Origin: Streptomyces durmitorensis
GTDB taxonomy: Bacteria > Actinomycetota > Actinomycetes > Streptomycetales > Streptomycetaceae
Assembly: GCF_023498005.1 (NCBI RefSeq)
Contig: NZ_CP097289.1
Coordinates: 7,936,001-8,000,000, forward strand
DNA length: 64,000 nt
Direction of reading: 5' to 3'
Shown here: positions 33,089 to 41,514 of the stretch, one piece after another
How positions within the stretch are numbered: the stretch's first letter is position 1
Layout: every line of letters starts with the position of its first letter
Program-made: the position numbers and the translations under genes
The notes under the pieces: model-generated
Databases searched by the model: none
What the model was told of the DNA's origin: nothing
What the model saw: only the letters and a program-made list of their open reading frames with translations

Positions 33089-34036
33089 TCAGGAGCCTTG
33101 GAGGGGCCTGGCCCGCGTCACCTCGCGGACATGCACCACGGCGTCGAACCACTCCGCGAGGGAGCCGCCCGACAGGTGGTGGTCGGCGTCCTCGCGCGCG
33201 TCGTAGAAGGGACCGACGACGCGGGTCATGGCCGGGGCGCCGAGCCAGGCGTCGACGTCGGCGGGGCGCCGTGCGCGCAGGTCCAGGGAGTACGCGGGGA
33301 GGTCCGCCGCGCCGAGCAGCGCCTCGGCGAACTCCCTGCGCGGAACCGGGTGGTCGATGCCGTGGTGGAAGGTCAGACCGACGGACGCGTAGCCGCTGCC
33401 GAAGTGCTCGCGCAGGTGGCCGCCCAGGTTGCGGTGGGTCTCGGGCGCAGGGGAGGAGACCGACCGGGGGTCGCCGACGGCCGTGTGAGCGAGGCCGCCC
33501 CAGTAGACGGTCTTCTGGCGGGTGCGTTCGCGCCACCGGATCGCCTCGTCGGCCATGGCCCGCTCGATCTCCGCGAGACCGGCGCCGGGCGGCGGCGACT
33601 GCGAGGAGGGCACGGCCAGTTGGACGGGGTCGTGAGGGTTGCGTTCGTTGTGGGCGCGCATCCAGCGCAGTACGTCGAGGATCTCCCCGGTCCGCCAGAA
33701 GGAACGGGCCTCGGCGAGCAGCGCTTGTGGATCGCCCGCCCCGGTGAGGACGTACGTGTCGAGGCCGAGCCGTGCCGGATCGTCCCCTTCGAGGACGAGC
33801 GACCTGAACCCGTGCTCCTCGACCAGCAGGCGCAGCATCCGGTGCTGGAGGACGGACAGTTCGTGCGTGGAGCGGGATCCCACGCCGAGCGCGACGATCT
33901 CGGCATCGGCCACCGCGTCGGCCAGTGGGCGCAGGTCGTCCGACGCGGCGTTGGTGTCGAAGGAGTTGATGGGGTGGGCTTGCTGGGCCAGCCAGTCCGC
34001 GACGGCTTCCGCGGCTGTCGCTGATGTCCTGTTCAT
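33089..34036 (-). CDS. Erythromycin esterase-family homologue with an altered active-site loop
   Basis: 315 residues. Overall plan matches the EreA/EreB family: SFDTNAASDDLRPLADAVADAEIVALG, then FRSLVLEGDD (retained acidic residue), and FWRTGEILDVLRWMRAHN. The loop that usually reads GE[AS]THG, carrying the catalytic histidine and a glutamate, here reads GVGSRSTHE (residues 51-59), so Val52 and Arg55 replace Glu and His. The later WAHNxHV is WGGLAHTAV. Hydrolysis of macrolides is therefore doubtful; a different chemistry or loss of function is possible. Convergent with the olsA-like gene. Confidence 0.72.
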   Translation of the reverse strand: MNRTSATAAEAVADWLAQQAHPINSFDTNAASDDLRPLADAVADAEIVALGVGSRSTHELSVLQHRMLRLLVEEHGFRSLVLEGDDPARLGLDTYVLTGAGDPQALLAEARSFWRTGEILDVLRWMRAHNERNPHDPVQLAVPSSQSPPPGAGLAEIERAMADEAIRWRERTRQKTVYWGGLAHTAVGDPRSVSSPAPETHRNLGGHLREHFGSGYASVGLTFHHGIDHPVPRREFAEALLGAADLPAYSLDLRARRPADVDAWLGAPAMTRVVGPFYDAREDADHHLSGGSLAEWFDAVVHVREVTRARPLQGS

Positions 34037-34210
34037 GGGGCAAGCCTCATTCCTGAAGCTTGGTCGAGGTCAAGTGTCTCGTGCGTCGGTCTCGTGCGTC
34101 CGTCTCGTGCTCACGGGAACTGGGGCTCCTCCGCGGCCGACTCCTGACCTGAACAGGCGCGGGCGCGACGGATCCGCGCCCTCGCGTTCACGAGTGTCAG
34201 GAGAGCGGCG

Positions 34211-34432
34211 ATGAGCGATCGCCCCCAACTGCCCCTGCTCTGCGGGTTTCTCGCGCTGCTCGCGGTGATCTTCGCGGTGTCGTACGCCGTGGGGGATGCC
34301 GTCGGTCCTGTCGCACCCGGAATGCAGCGGACCGAGACCGAGACCGGGACGGACAAGGGGCCCGGCGGCGGTGACGGCGGATCGTATGGGGGCGACGGCA
34401 TGGGGGACATGCACTCCGGCGGCGGCCGATGA
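34211..34432 (+). CDS. Small membrane protein at the head of the copper operon
   Basis: 73 residues. One hydrophobic segment (LLCGFLALLAVIFAVSYAVG) precedes a glycine-rich tail with MGDMHSGGG, a possible metal-binding Met/His end. It overlaps the copper ATPase start by four bases, so it is co-translated. No family recognised; a copper-sensing or stabilising accessory is a guess. The tight coupling and composition support a real gene. Confidence 0.7.
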   Translation: MSDRPQLPLLCGFLALLAVIFAVSYAVGDAVGPVAPGMQRTETETGTDKGPGGGDGGSYGGDGMGDMHSGGGR

Positions 34433-36732
34433 GCGGCTCCGCGGCCGCCGCCGGAGCGGACACCGACGTCATCACCGATCTGACCGTCGGCGGGATGACC
34501 TGCGGCGCCTGCGTGGGGCGTGTCGAGAAGCGGCTCGGCAGACTGGACGGTGTGAGCGCGGTGGTGAACCTGGCCACCGGGCGGGCCCGGGTGACCCATC
34601 CGAGCACCGTCCCCCTCGGTGAACTCGTCGCGGCGGTGGAGCGGGCGGGCTGCACGGCAAAACCCGTCCGGCAGCCGGAACGGCCGCTCCCCGAGCCGAC
34701 GCCCGCAGAGCCTTCAGAGCCTGAAGCGCCCTCAGAGCCTGAAGCGCCCGCAGAGCAGTCGCGAGGCGACCGCGACCGTCTGCTGATCGTGGCCCTGCTC
34801 GCGGCCCCCGTGCTCATCCTCTCGATGGTGCCCGCCCTGCAGTTCCGCAACTGGCAGTGGCTGTGCTTCATGCTGGCCGCGCCCGTCGCCGTCTGGGGAG
34901 CCTGGCCCTTCCACACCCGCGCGCTGCGGGGCCTGCGGTACTCGGCGGCGACCATGGACACCCTCGTCTCGCTCGGCGTCGTCGCCTCCTTCGCCTGGTC
35001 CTCGTACGCGCTCTTCCTCGGCGGTGCGGGCGACCCCGGCATGCGGATGCCGTTCAGCCTGCTGCCGTCCGCGCCGGACGGGGCCGCGCACATCTATCTC
35101 GAAGCGGTGGTCGCCGTACCGCTGTTCGTCCTGACGGGGCGGTATCTGGAGGCGCGCGCCCGGCACGGGACGGGTGCCGCGCTGCGCTCGCTCGCGGGCC
35201 TGACCGTCAAGGACGTCGAGGTCCGCGACGGCGGCACGGAACGGCGCATCCCCCTCGCCCGCCTCCGCGTGGGCCAGAGCTTCGTCGTGCGCCCGGGGGA
35301 GCGGGTCGCCACCGACGGGGTGGTGCGTGAGGGCAGTTCGGCCTTGGACCTCTCCCTCGTCACGGGGGAGAGTGAGCCCGTCGAGGTCGGCCCCGGAGCG
35401 TCGGTGACCGGTGGCGCCGTCAACGTCGGCGGGCTGCTCCTGGTGCGCGCCACGGCGGTCGGCGCCGACACCCGGCTCGCCCGCATCACCCGTCTGGTCA
35501 CCGAGGCCCAGGCCGGCAAGGCGCGCGCCCAGCGGCTCGCGGACACGGTGGCGGGCGGGTTCGTGCCGGTGGTGCTCGCGCTGGCCGTCACGGTGCTCGG
35601 CTTCTGGCTCGGCGCGGGAGCCGCCCCGCAGTCCGCGGTGACGGCATGCGTGGCGATCCTGGTCGTGGCCTGCCCCTGCGCGCTCGGCCTCGCGACGCCC
35701 ACCGCCCTGCTCGCCGCCACGGGCCGGGGAGCCCAACTCGGCGTCCTGGTACGGGGGCCGCGCGCCCTGGAGACGCTGCGGGACGTCGACGCCGTCGTCC
35801 TGGACAAGACCGGCACGCTCACCTCCGGGCGGATGAGCGTCGCCCGCGTCACCGTGACGGCGGACGGCGTCGGGCGCGAGGACGTACTGCGGCTCGCCGG
35901 TGCGGTGGAGCGGGGCGCGGAACATCCGCTGGGCCGGGCGGTCGTCGCGTACGCGGGGCGTCCGCTGCCGCAGGTGACCGAGTTCCATGCCACGCCGGGC
36001 AGCGGGGTGAGCGGCCGCGTCGAGGGCCGCTTCGTGGAAGTCGGCGCCCCCGAGGGCGAGTTGCCCGAGGACCTGTCCCGTGCGCTGACCGACGCCGAAT
36101 CCGCCGCGCACACCCCGGTCGTGGTCCGCGTGGACGGCACGGCCCAGGCCCTGATCGCGATCGGCGACGTCGTGCGCCCCGGGAGCTACCGAGCCGTCGA
36201 CCGGCTCCGCCGCCTCGGCGTGCGTCCGGTGCTCGCCACGGGGGACCGCGAGCCGACCGCCCGCGCGGTCGCCGCCGACCTGGGCATCACCGAGGTTCAC
36301 GCACGCTGCACACCCGAGGGGAAGGCCGACCTCGTAAGGGAGTTGAGGGAGCAGGGCCACCGTGTCGCGGTCATCGGGGACGGCGTGAACGACGCGGCGG
36401 CCCTCGCGGGAGCGGATCTCGGCATCGCCATGGGCGGCGGCACCGACGCGGCCATCGGGGCCGCCGACGTCACACTCGTACGCGGCGACATCGAGACCGT
36501 CGCGGACGCGGTCCTGCTGGCCCGGCGCACCCTGCGCACGATCCGGACGAACCTCGGATGGGCCTTCGGCTACAACGCGGTCACCGTGCCCCTGGCGGCG
36601 GTCGGCCTGCTGAACCCCATGGTCGCGGCCGCCGCGATGTCGGCAAGCTCGCTCCTGGTGGTGGGCAACAGCCTGCGGCTGCGGACCTGGCGGCCGGGTC
36701 CGGCGCGGGCGCGGAAGGGCGGCACGCGATGA
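34429..36732 (+). CDS. copA: Copper-translocating P1B-type ATPase
   Basis: 767 residues. One N-terminal HMA domain with GMTCGAC (Cys25, Cys28), a Glu/Pro/Ser-rich linker with an 18-base repeat, eight predicted helices, TGES actuator motif, CPC (Cys415, Cys417), phosphorylation site DKTGT (Asp459), GDGVNDAAAL and the HP motif in EHPLGRA. The CPC and later membrane residues (FGYNAVTVPLAAVG) fit Cu(I) export from the cytoplasm. It is coupled to the small membrane gene before and the PCuAC gene after, both by ATGA. Confidence 0.93.
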   Translation: MSGSAAAAGADTDVITDLTVGGMTCGACVGRVEKRLGRLDGVSAVVNLATGRARVTHPSTVPLGELVAAVERAGCTAKPVRQPERPLPEPTPAEPSEPEAPSEPEAPAEQSRGDRDRLLIVALLAAPVLILSMVPALQFRNWQWLCFMLAAPVAVWGAWPFHTRALRGLRYSAATMDTLVSLGVVASFAWSSYALFLGGAGDPGMRMPFSLLPSAPDGAAHIYLEAVVAVPLFVLTGRYLEARARHGTGAALRSLAGLTVKDVEVRDGGTERRIPLARLRVGQSFVVRPGERVATDGVVREGSSALDLSLVTGESEPVEVGPGASVTGGAVNVGGLLLVRATAVGADTRLARITRLVTEAQAGKARAQRLADTVAGGFVPVVLALAVTVLGFWLGAGAAPQSAVTACVAILVVACPCALGLATPTALLAATGRGAQLGVLVRGPRALETLRDVDAVVLDKTGTLTSGRMSVARVTVTADGVGREDVLRLAGAVERGAEHPLGRAVVAYAGRPLPQVTEFHATPGSGVSGRVEGRFVEVGAPEGELPEDLSRALTDAESAAHTPVVVRVDGTAQALIAIGDVVRPGSYRAVDRLRRLGVRPVLATGDREPTARAVAADLGITEVHARCTPEGKADLVRELREQGHRVAVIGDGVNDAAALAGADLGIAMGGGTDAAIGAADVTLVRGDIETVADAVLLARRTLRTIRTNLGWAFGYNAVTVPLAAVGLLNPMVAAAAMSASSLLVVGNSLRLRTWRPGPARARKGGTR

Positions 36733-37235
36733 GCGAGGACTTCGGGTCGGCGGCCCGCCGCCTGCGCGCACCCCTGCTCGCGGCGCTCGCACCCGTCACG
36801 GCGTGTGCCGTCGCGCTCGGCGGGCTCACCACGTGGGTGGGCACGGGCGGTGCGGGCAGGCCCCCGCGGATCGAGGTCGGCACGGGGCGGGTGTTCCTGC
36901 CCTACGGGGACACGAGGGACACCTCCGCGTACTTCCGCATCACCAACAAGGGCGGATCGGCGGACCGTCTCACCGGCATCACCTCGGACTCCCCGGCCGC
37001 CGACCGGACCATGCTGGGCCGCCACCGGACCACGGAAGGCCGGGCTGCGTACATGAGCGGCGCCGCGTCGGTGGAGGTCCCGGCGCACGGGGCCCTGGCG
37101 ATGTCGCCGCTCGGCACCAACGTGATGCTGCGGGCCCGCGGCCGGTGGCAGGCGGGCGACACGGTGCCGTTCACGCTGCACTTCCGGGACGGGGGCAGCA
37201 TCCGCGCCGACGCGGTCGTGGTCCGGCCGCGCTAG
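36729..37235 (+). CDS. PCuAC-type extracytoplasmic copper chaperone
   Basis: 168 residues. An uncleaved or signal-type helix (about 20-38) is followed by the PCuAC domain: YFRITNKGGSADRLTGITSD, TMLGRH, and VEVPAHGALAMSPLGTNVML, where Met, His, Met, His and Met occur in the spacing of the copper-binding motif. It would take copper outside the membrane, either from CopA or for cytochrome oxidase assembly. ATGA overlap with copA. Confidence 0.83.
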   Translation: MSEDFGSAARRLRAPLLAALAPVTACAVALGGLTTWVGTGGAGRPPRIEVGTGRVFLPYGDTRDTSAYFRITNKGGSADRLTGITSDSPAADRTMLGRHRTTEGRAAYMSGAASVEVPAHGALAMSPLGTNVMLRARGRWQAGDTVPFTLHFRDGGSIRADAVVVRPR

Positions 37236-37332
37236 CGGTCCTCCCCAGAGGTCGGAGCGGAGGTCCGCCCAGTTCCCGGGGGTCGGTGTGCCGTGGCTCA
37301 CACGTACGGGGCGGGTGAGCGGTCCGGGTCGA

Positions 37333-37368
37333 ATTCGCGTACCCCTCCGTGAAAGGAGGGGCGCGAAT
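37333..37368. promoter_or_regulatory. Long inverted repeat between the copper operon and the Met/His-rich gene
   Basis: ATTCGCG (37333-37339) and CCCCTCC (37342-37348) pair with GGAGGGG (37355-37361) and CGCGAAT (37362-37368). The core TACCCC...GGGG recalls copper-repressor (CsoR) sites, but the fold could equally be a terminator for the copA operon; it lies 18 bases before the next ATG. Confidence 0.5.
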
Positions 37369-37385
37369 GCAAAGATGGCCCCGCC

Positions 37386-38117
37386 ATGACTGACGGGTGG
37401 TGTTCTCGCGCGGTGCGGGCTGCGGTGTTCGCCGCCGCCTGTGTACTGCTCGCTGCCCTGGGGCACGTGCTGATGTCCGGGACCTCGGTGCCCTCGTGGG
37501 CGCTGGGTGCCGGAGCCGTCGCGGTCGGCGGCACGGCGTGGACGCTGGCCGGGCGCGAGCGGGGGCTGCCGCTGGTCGTCTCCGTGACCGTGGCCGCACA
37601 GGCCGCGCTGCACTCGGGGTTCTCCCTGGCGCAGGCCGCCGCGCAGCCCGCGGGCGGAGTCACGCTCGTGCGGCGGTGGGTGCAGCACATGCTCTGCGCG
37701 GCGCCGATGGGCGCCGACGCGACGGGGACGGGCCAGGGCTCGGCCATGGCGGCGCCGATGACCGCATCGGGGACGACGCCGATGCCCTCGGCCTCCTCCA
37801 TGGAGCACATGGAACACATGGGCGGCGGCCACGACATGAGCGGCATGTCGCCGACCGGCATGCTCGCCGCCCACCTTCTCGCCGCCCTCCTCTGCGGCCT
37901 CTGGCTCGCGCACGGCGAACGCGCGGTCTTCCGCATCGCACGCGCCTTCGCCGGGTGGCTCGTCGCGCCGCTGCGGGTGCCCCTCACGCTGCCGGCACCC
38001 GCCCACCGCCCCCGCATCCGGCGCCATCGCCCCCGCGCGGCGGGCCGGCCGCGGCAGTTGCTCCTCGTGCACGCCATCACTTCTCGGGGTCCGCCCGCGG
38101 GGACCGCTGTCGCCTGA
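37386..38117 (+). CDS. Membrane protein with Met/His-rich loop, probably copper-related
   Basis: 243 residues. Three hydrophobic segments (about 10-30, 35-55, 58-80) precede a 60-residue loop rich in Met and His, with MEHMEHMGGGHDMSGM, then one more helix (LLAALLCGLWLA) and a basic C-terminus. The Met/His cluster would bind copper. Families of this plan sit beside PCuAC and copper ATPase genes in actinobacteria; its transport or sensory role is not known. Confidence 0.75.
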   Translation: MTDGWCSRAVRAAVFAAACVLLAALGHVLMSGTSVPSWALGAGAVAVGGTAWTLAGRERGLPLVVSVTVAAQAALHSGFSLAQAAAQPAGGVTLVRRWVQHMLCAAPMGADATGTGQGSAMAAPMTASGTTPMPSASSMEHMEHMGGGHDMSGMSPTGMLAAHLLAALLCGLWLAHGERAVFRIARAFAGWLVAPLRVPLTLPAPAHRPRIRRHRPRAAGRPRQLLLVHAITSRGPPAGTAVA

Positions 38118-38280
38118 CAGCCGGTTCCCCGACGCCGTTCCCGCGCGCCGCATCGCACGCGGCCGGGCGGCTCGGGCATCGGTCGTACGCACTCGCGCGC
38201 GACCGTACCCCCCTCACCGGATACGCCGGACGCACGTAGGTACGGCGTACCCGGATCCCGGATCCCGAGAAGGACACCAG

Positions 38281-38874
38281 GTGATCATTCCTGCCCTGCC
38301 CAGCTCACCCGACGAGTCGATAACGGCCTGGGCGCTCGCCGCCCGCGCCGGAGACCCCGAAGCGGTCGAGCACTTCGTACGCGCCCTGCACCGGGACGTC
38401 CGCCGGTACGTGACGTACCTCGGCGGCGACCCGCAGGCCGCCGACGACCTGACGCAGGACACGTTCCTGCGGGCCCTCGGCAGCCTGCACCGTTTCGAAG
38501 GGCGCTCGTCCGCCCGCACTTGGCTGCTCTCCATCGCCCGGCGGGCGGTGATCGACAGCCTGCGGCACGCCGCGGCCCGGCCCCGTCTTTCCGACACGGA
38601 CGACTGGCAGTCCGCCGCGGAGCGGGCCCAGCCCAGAGGGCTGCCGGGCTTCGACGACGGCGTGGTCCTCGCCGACCTGCTCGCGACGCTGCCCGAAGAG
38701 CGGCGTGAGGCCTTCGTCCTCACCCAGCTCCTGGGTCTGCCCTACGCGGAGGCCGCGCTGCTCACCGGCTGTCCGGTGGGCACGGTCCGCTCGCGTGTGG
38801 CGCGGGCCCGCATCGCGCTGATGGAGCGGCTGCGGGAGGCGGAGCGCCCCGCGCTCGCGGGCGCCGCGGCCTGA
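38281..38874 (+). CDS. ECF-subfamily RNA polymerase sigma factor
   Basis: 197 residues from GTG 38281, preceded by AAGGA. Region 2 is at about 20-85 (DDLTQDTFLRALGSLHRFEGRSSARTWLLSIAR) and region 4 at about 125-185 (LPEERREAFVLTQLLGLPYAEAALLTGCPVGTVRSRVARAR). No anti-sigma gene is adjacent on either side. Its position directly after the copper genes suggests a link, but it has its own leader. Confidence 0.92.
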   Translation: MIIPALPSSPDESITAWALAARAGDPEAVEHFVRALHRDVRRYVTYLGGDPQAADDLTQDTFLRALGSLHRFEGRSSARTWLLSIARRAVIDSLRHAAARPRLSDTDDWQSAAERAQPRGLPGFDDGVVLADLLATLPEERREAFVLTQLLGLPYAEAALLTGCPVGTVRSRVARARIALMERLREAERPALAGAAA

Positions 38875-38916
38875 CGCGCCGTCCTGAGGCCGCCCGGTCA
38901 AGACGCCGGGCGGCCG

Positions 38917-40623
38917 TCAGCCCGTGCGGGCGGCCAGCTCCGCGCGCGCCGCCCGCACCTCGTCCACGGCCTGCTGGTGCCCGCCGTCGGCGGCACACCG
39001 CTCGGCCCGGTCGAGGAGGGCGCGGGCGCGGTCCGGATCGGCGGCCGTCCGCACCCGGGCGAGCGCCGTGAGCGCGAACGCGAGGACCGTGCCGCCGAAC
39101 GGCTCGGCCAGACCGACGGCCGCGTCCGCGAGCTGCTCCGCCTCGTCCACCTCGCCAAGGAGCAGATGGATCTCCGCGAGGTTGGCGCGCTCGAAGGCGG
39201 TGGCCGTGGGCCGCCCGGCCTGCTCGGCGAGGGCGAGGGCGCGCCGCCCGTGGCCGAGCGCCTTGCGGTGCAGCCCCGCGCGGCGCGCGTTCTCGCGCAG
39301 GACGGACAGGACGGTGGCGAGGAGGGCCGGGTCGCCGGACTCCTCGGCCGGTGCGAGCGCCTGCTCGGCGGGCGCGATGGCAGCCTCGTGGCATCCCAAC
39401 AGGCCGTGGCAGATGGCCTGTTGGGACAGACATCGCGCGAGCAGGGTGCCGTCCGCGTCCGGCCCGAGAACCGCTTGCGCGCCGCGCGCCGCCGCGAGCC
39501 CCGCCGCGTACCGCCCCTCGTGGAACAGGATCATCGACTCCGCCATGCGGTGCGCCGCCCGCACGTCCGCCGCGGCGTCAGGACCCGGCGGGTGCGCGTC
39601 GAGGACCGTGCGGGCCTCCTGCGGCGTCGCGGTGTGGGCCAGGATCTCCGCGAGGCGGGTGGCCGTCAACGTACAGGCGTCGGCGCCGCGTTGGAGTTCG
39701 TACGCCGTCAGCGCCTCCCGCAGGACACGGATCGCCTCGGCGTAGCGGCCCGAACGCTCCAGGGTGCGGGCCAAGGCCACGCGCACCCGTGCCGCGTCCG
39801 CCTCGGGCTCGGCGGGCCGGTCGAGCGCCGCGCGGTGGAGCCCTGCCGTCTCGGGGCCAGGGCGCGCTCCCGGGTCGGCGGCGTCGAGGGCCTGCGCGCA
39901 CAGCTCGTACTGCCGGATCGCCGCGCGCCGCATCCCCTGCCGCAGCCAGGCCCTGATCAGGACGCGGTGGGCCCGCTCGTCCGCGGGGGCGGACTCCAGG
40001 AGGAGGCGCGCGCTCCCGCAGGCCTCCTGTGCCTCGCCCGCCGCGAGCTGCGCCTCCGCGAGGGCGAGCACGACCCGGTCGCGCAGCTCGGCGAGGCGGG
40101 TACGGTGCGGTTCGGCCCAGGGGGCGTAGCGGTCCTCGGGGAGCAGCTCACCGGTGAACGCGGCAAGCGCGGCGGCCAGTTGGGGTGCGTCGCCCTCGAT
40201 CAGCGCGCTTTCGGCCAGGGATCGGGCGCGGTCCGTGTCGACCTGGACCGCGCCCGGGGCCAGGCGCAGCAGTGCCCCGTCGGCCACCAGGTACGAGGAA
40301 GCCGACCGGGGCGTCAGCTCGGGTTCGAGGGCGTGGCGTGCCGTGTGCACCGCCACCCTCAAGCTCCGCTGGGCGGCCGGGAGTTCCGCGTGCGGCCAGC
40401 ACGCCGCCATGATGTGCTCGCGGTGCAGCTGGTGCCCCGGAGCGAGGGCGAGCAGTTTCACCAGCGTCCGGGCGCTGGGGCGCGGCCACCGCTCGGCGGG
40501 CTGCACCCCGTCGGTCCGCTCCGCACGGAAGCCGCCGAGCAGCTGGATGCGGAGCACGGGGGGAGAGGTGTCTGGGCTCCCCTGAATGTCGTACGCGTGT
40601 GCCGTGCCGCCCGTGCCGCTCAT
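38917..40623 (-). CDS. BTAD (SARP-like) transcriptional regulator with TPR-type C-terminus
   Basis: 568 residues from ATG 40623. Residues 20-100 form an OmpR-type winged helix (LRIQLLGGFRAER...RPSARTLVKLLALAPGHQLHREHIMAACWP), residues about 105-245 the bacterial transcriptional activation domain, and the rest is Ala-rich helical repeats with no P-loop. This is the AfsR/SARP plan without the NB-ARC ATPase. Such proteins activate secondary metabolism or secreted-protein genes. It is divergent from the secreted-protein gene, 228 bases away. Confidence 0.85.
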   Translation of the reverse strand: MSGTGGTAHAYDIQGSPDTSPPVLRIQLLGGFRAERTDGVQPAERWPRPSARTLVKLLALAPGHQLHREHIMAACWPHAELPAAQRSLRVAVHTARHALEPELTPRSASSYLVADGALLRLAPGAVQVDTDRARSLAESALIEGDAPQLAAALAAFTGELLPEDRYAPWAEPHRTRLAELRDRVVLALAEAQLAAGEAQEACGSARLLLESAPADERAHRVLIRAWLRQGMRRAAIRQYELCAQALDAADPGARPGPETAGLHRAALDRPAEPEADAARVRVALARTLERSGRYAEAIRVLREALTAYELQRGADACTLTATRLAEILAHTATPQEARTVLDAHPPGPDAAADVRAAHRMAESMILFHEGRYAAGLAAARGAQAVLGPDADGTLLARCLSQQAICHGLLGCHEAAIAPAEQALAPAEESGDPALLATVLSVLRENARRAGLHRKALGHGRRALALAEQAGRPTATAFERANLAEIHLLLGEVDEAEQLADAAVGLAEPFGGTVLAFALTALARVRTAADPDRARALLDRAERCAADGGHQQAVDEVRAARAELAARTG

Positions 40624-40851
40624 GAGGGCAGTCACTCTAACCGCTCGCTCCCACCGGCCTGTTACCGGCGCATTACTGGCCGGATCACGCCCCTCGTAGC
40701 CCCACGTCAGACGGGTCCCGCACACCTGATCGCGTCGACTTCGCACGGCCGCCCACGAGCTCACGAGAACGCGTTGACCTGCGGAGAAACCCTCCCGAAG
40801 ATATTGCCGATCACGGCTGCCGTCCCCTGTGTCCCCCTCTCTGGAGGAAGC

Positions 40852-41439
40852 GTGAAGCGTTCCCAAGTCCTTTCCCTGGGCGCCGCGTTGCTGCTCTCGG
40901 GCAGTGCCGTCGCGGCCAACGCCGCCGACAGCCCTGCCGCGCCCGCGGCCGGGCCCGCCGCCAAGCGGGTGCCCGCCGACGCCACTTGGTGCAAGAAGCA
41001 GGGCGGTACCGCGCAGAAGCAGGTCCCGTACTACACCAAGACCGGAACGCAGATCGTCCGGCTCGGCGGCGAACGCGAGATGTGCGTCTTCACCGGCGCG
41101 GACGGCACCAAGATCACGATCGGCGCCGACAGCCTCGCCGCGGACAAGCCCACGCTGGCCGCGCTCGCCTACGTCCACAAGCCCGCCGACCCGGGCGGCC
41201 ACCCCGGCAACCCGTCCCTCGGCTACTGCAAGTCCATCAACGGCACCGCCCTGTACGGCCCGAAGTCGACGGACGGCGGAGGCTGGGCCAAGAAGGGCGA
41301 GACCAACCCCTCGAACGTCGTCTCCTCCTGCATGTTCGCCGACGGTTCGGTGATCGACGCGTGGGGTCTCAAGTACCACTCGGGCGACGTGATCCGCGGC
41401 GCGGACCTGACGAAGAAGTTCCGCGCGGACATCCCGTAG
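40852..41439 (+). CDS. Secreted protein with two Cys-containing DUF333-like repeats
   Basis: 195 residues. GTG 40852 has GGAGG seven bases upstream. A signal peptide (residues 1-25, ending ANA-A) precedes an Ala/Pro spacer. Two similar units then follow: TWCKKQGG...REMCVF and GYCKSINGT...SSCMFADGSVIDAWGLKYH. Each has two cysteines and resembles the CxxxGG...CxFxDGSxxDxW pattern of DUF333 (putative hemolysin) repeats. Function unknown. The divergent BTAD gene may regulate it. Confidence 0.78.
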   Translation: MKRSQVLSLGAALLLSGSAVAANAADSPAAPAAGPAAKRVPADATWCKKQGGTAQKQVPYYTKTGTQIVRLGGEREMCVFTGADGTKITIGADSLAADKPTLAALAYVHKPADPGGHPGNPSLGYCKSINGTALYGPKSTDGGGWAKKGETNPSNVVSSCMFADGSVIDAWGLKYHSGDVIRGADLTKKFRADIP

Positions 41440-41451
41440 CGGCCCCCGCAC

Positions 41452-41493
41452 GAAGCGCCCCGCACCCTGACTGCCCGGCGTGCGGGGCGCTTC
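41452..41493. terminator. Bidirectional terminator
   Basis: GAAGCGCCCCGCA (41452-41464) pairs perfectly with TGCGGGGCGCTTC (41481-41493), between the convergent secreted-protein and MarR-like genes. Confidence 0.85.
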
Positions 41494-41514
41494 CCCTGTC
41501 CCCGGCGGCCACGG

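Noticed and set aside
34074..34112. Threefold gtctcgtgcgtc repeat upstream of the copper operon
   Set aside because: Short, imperfect, no dyad symmetry, and not repeated elsewhere; too weak to call an operator.
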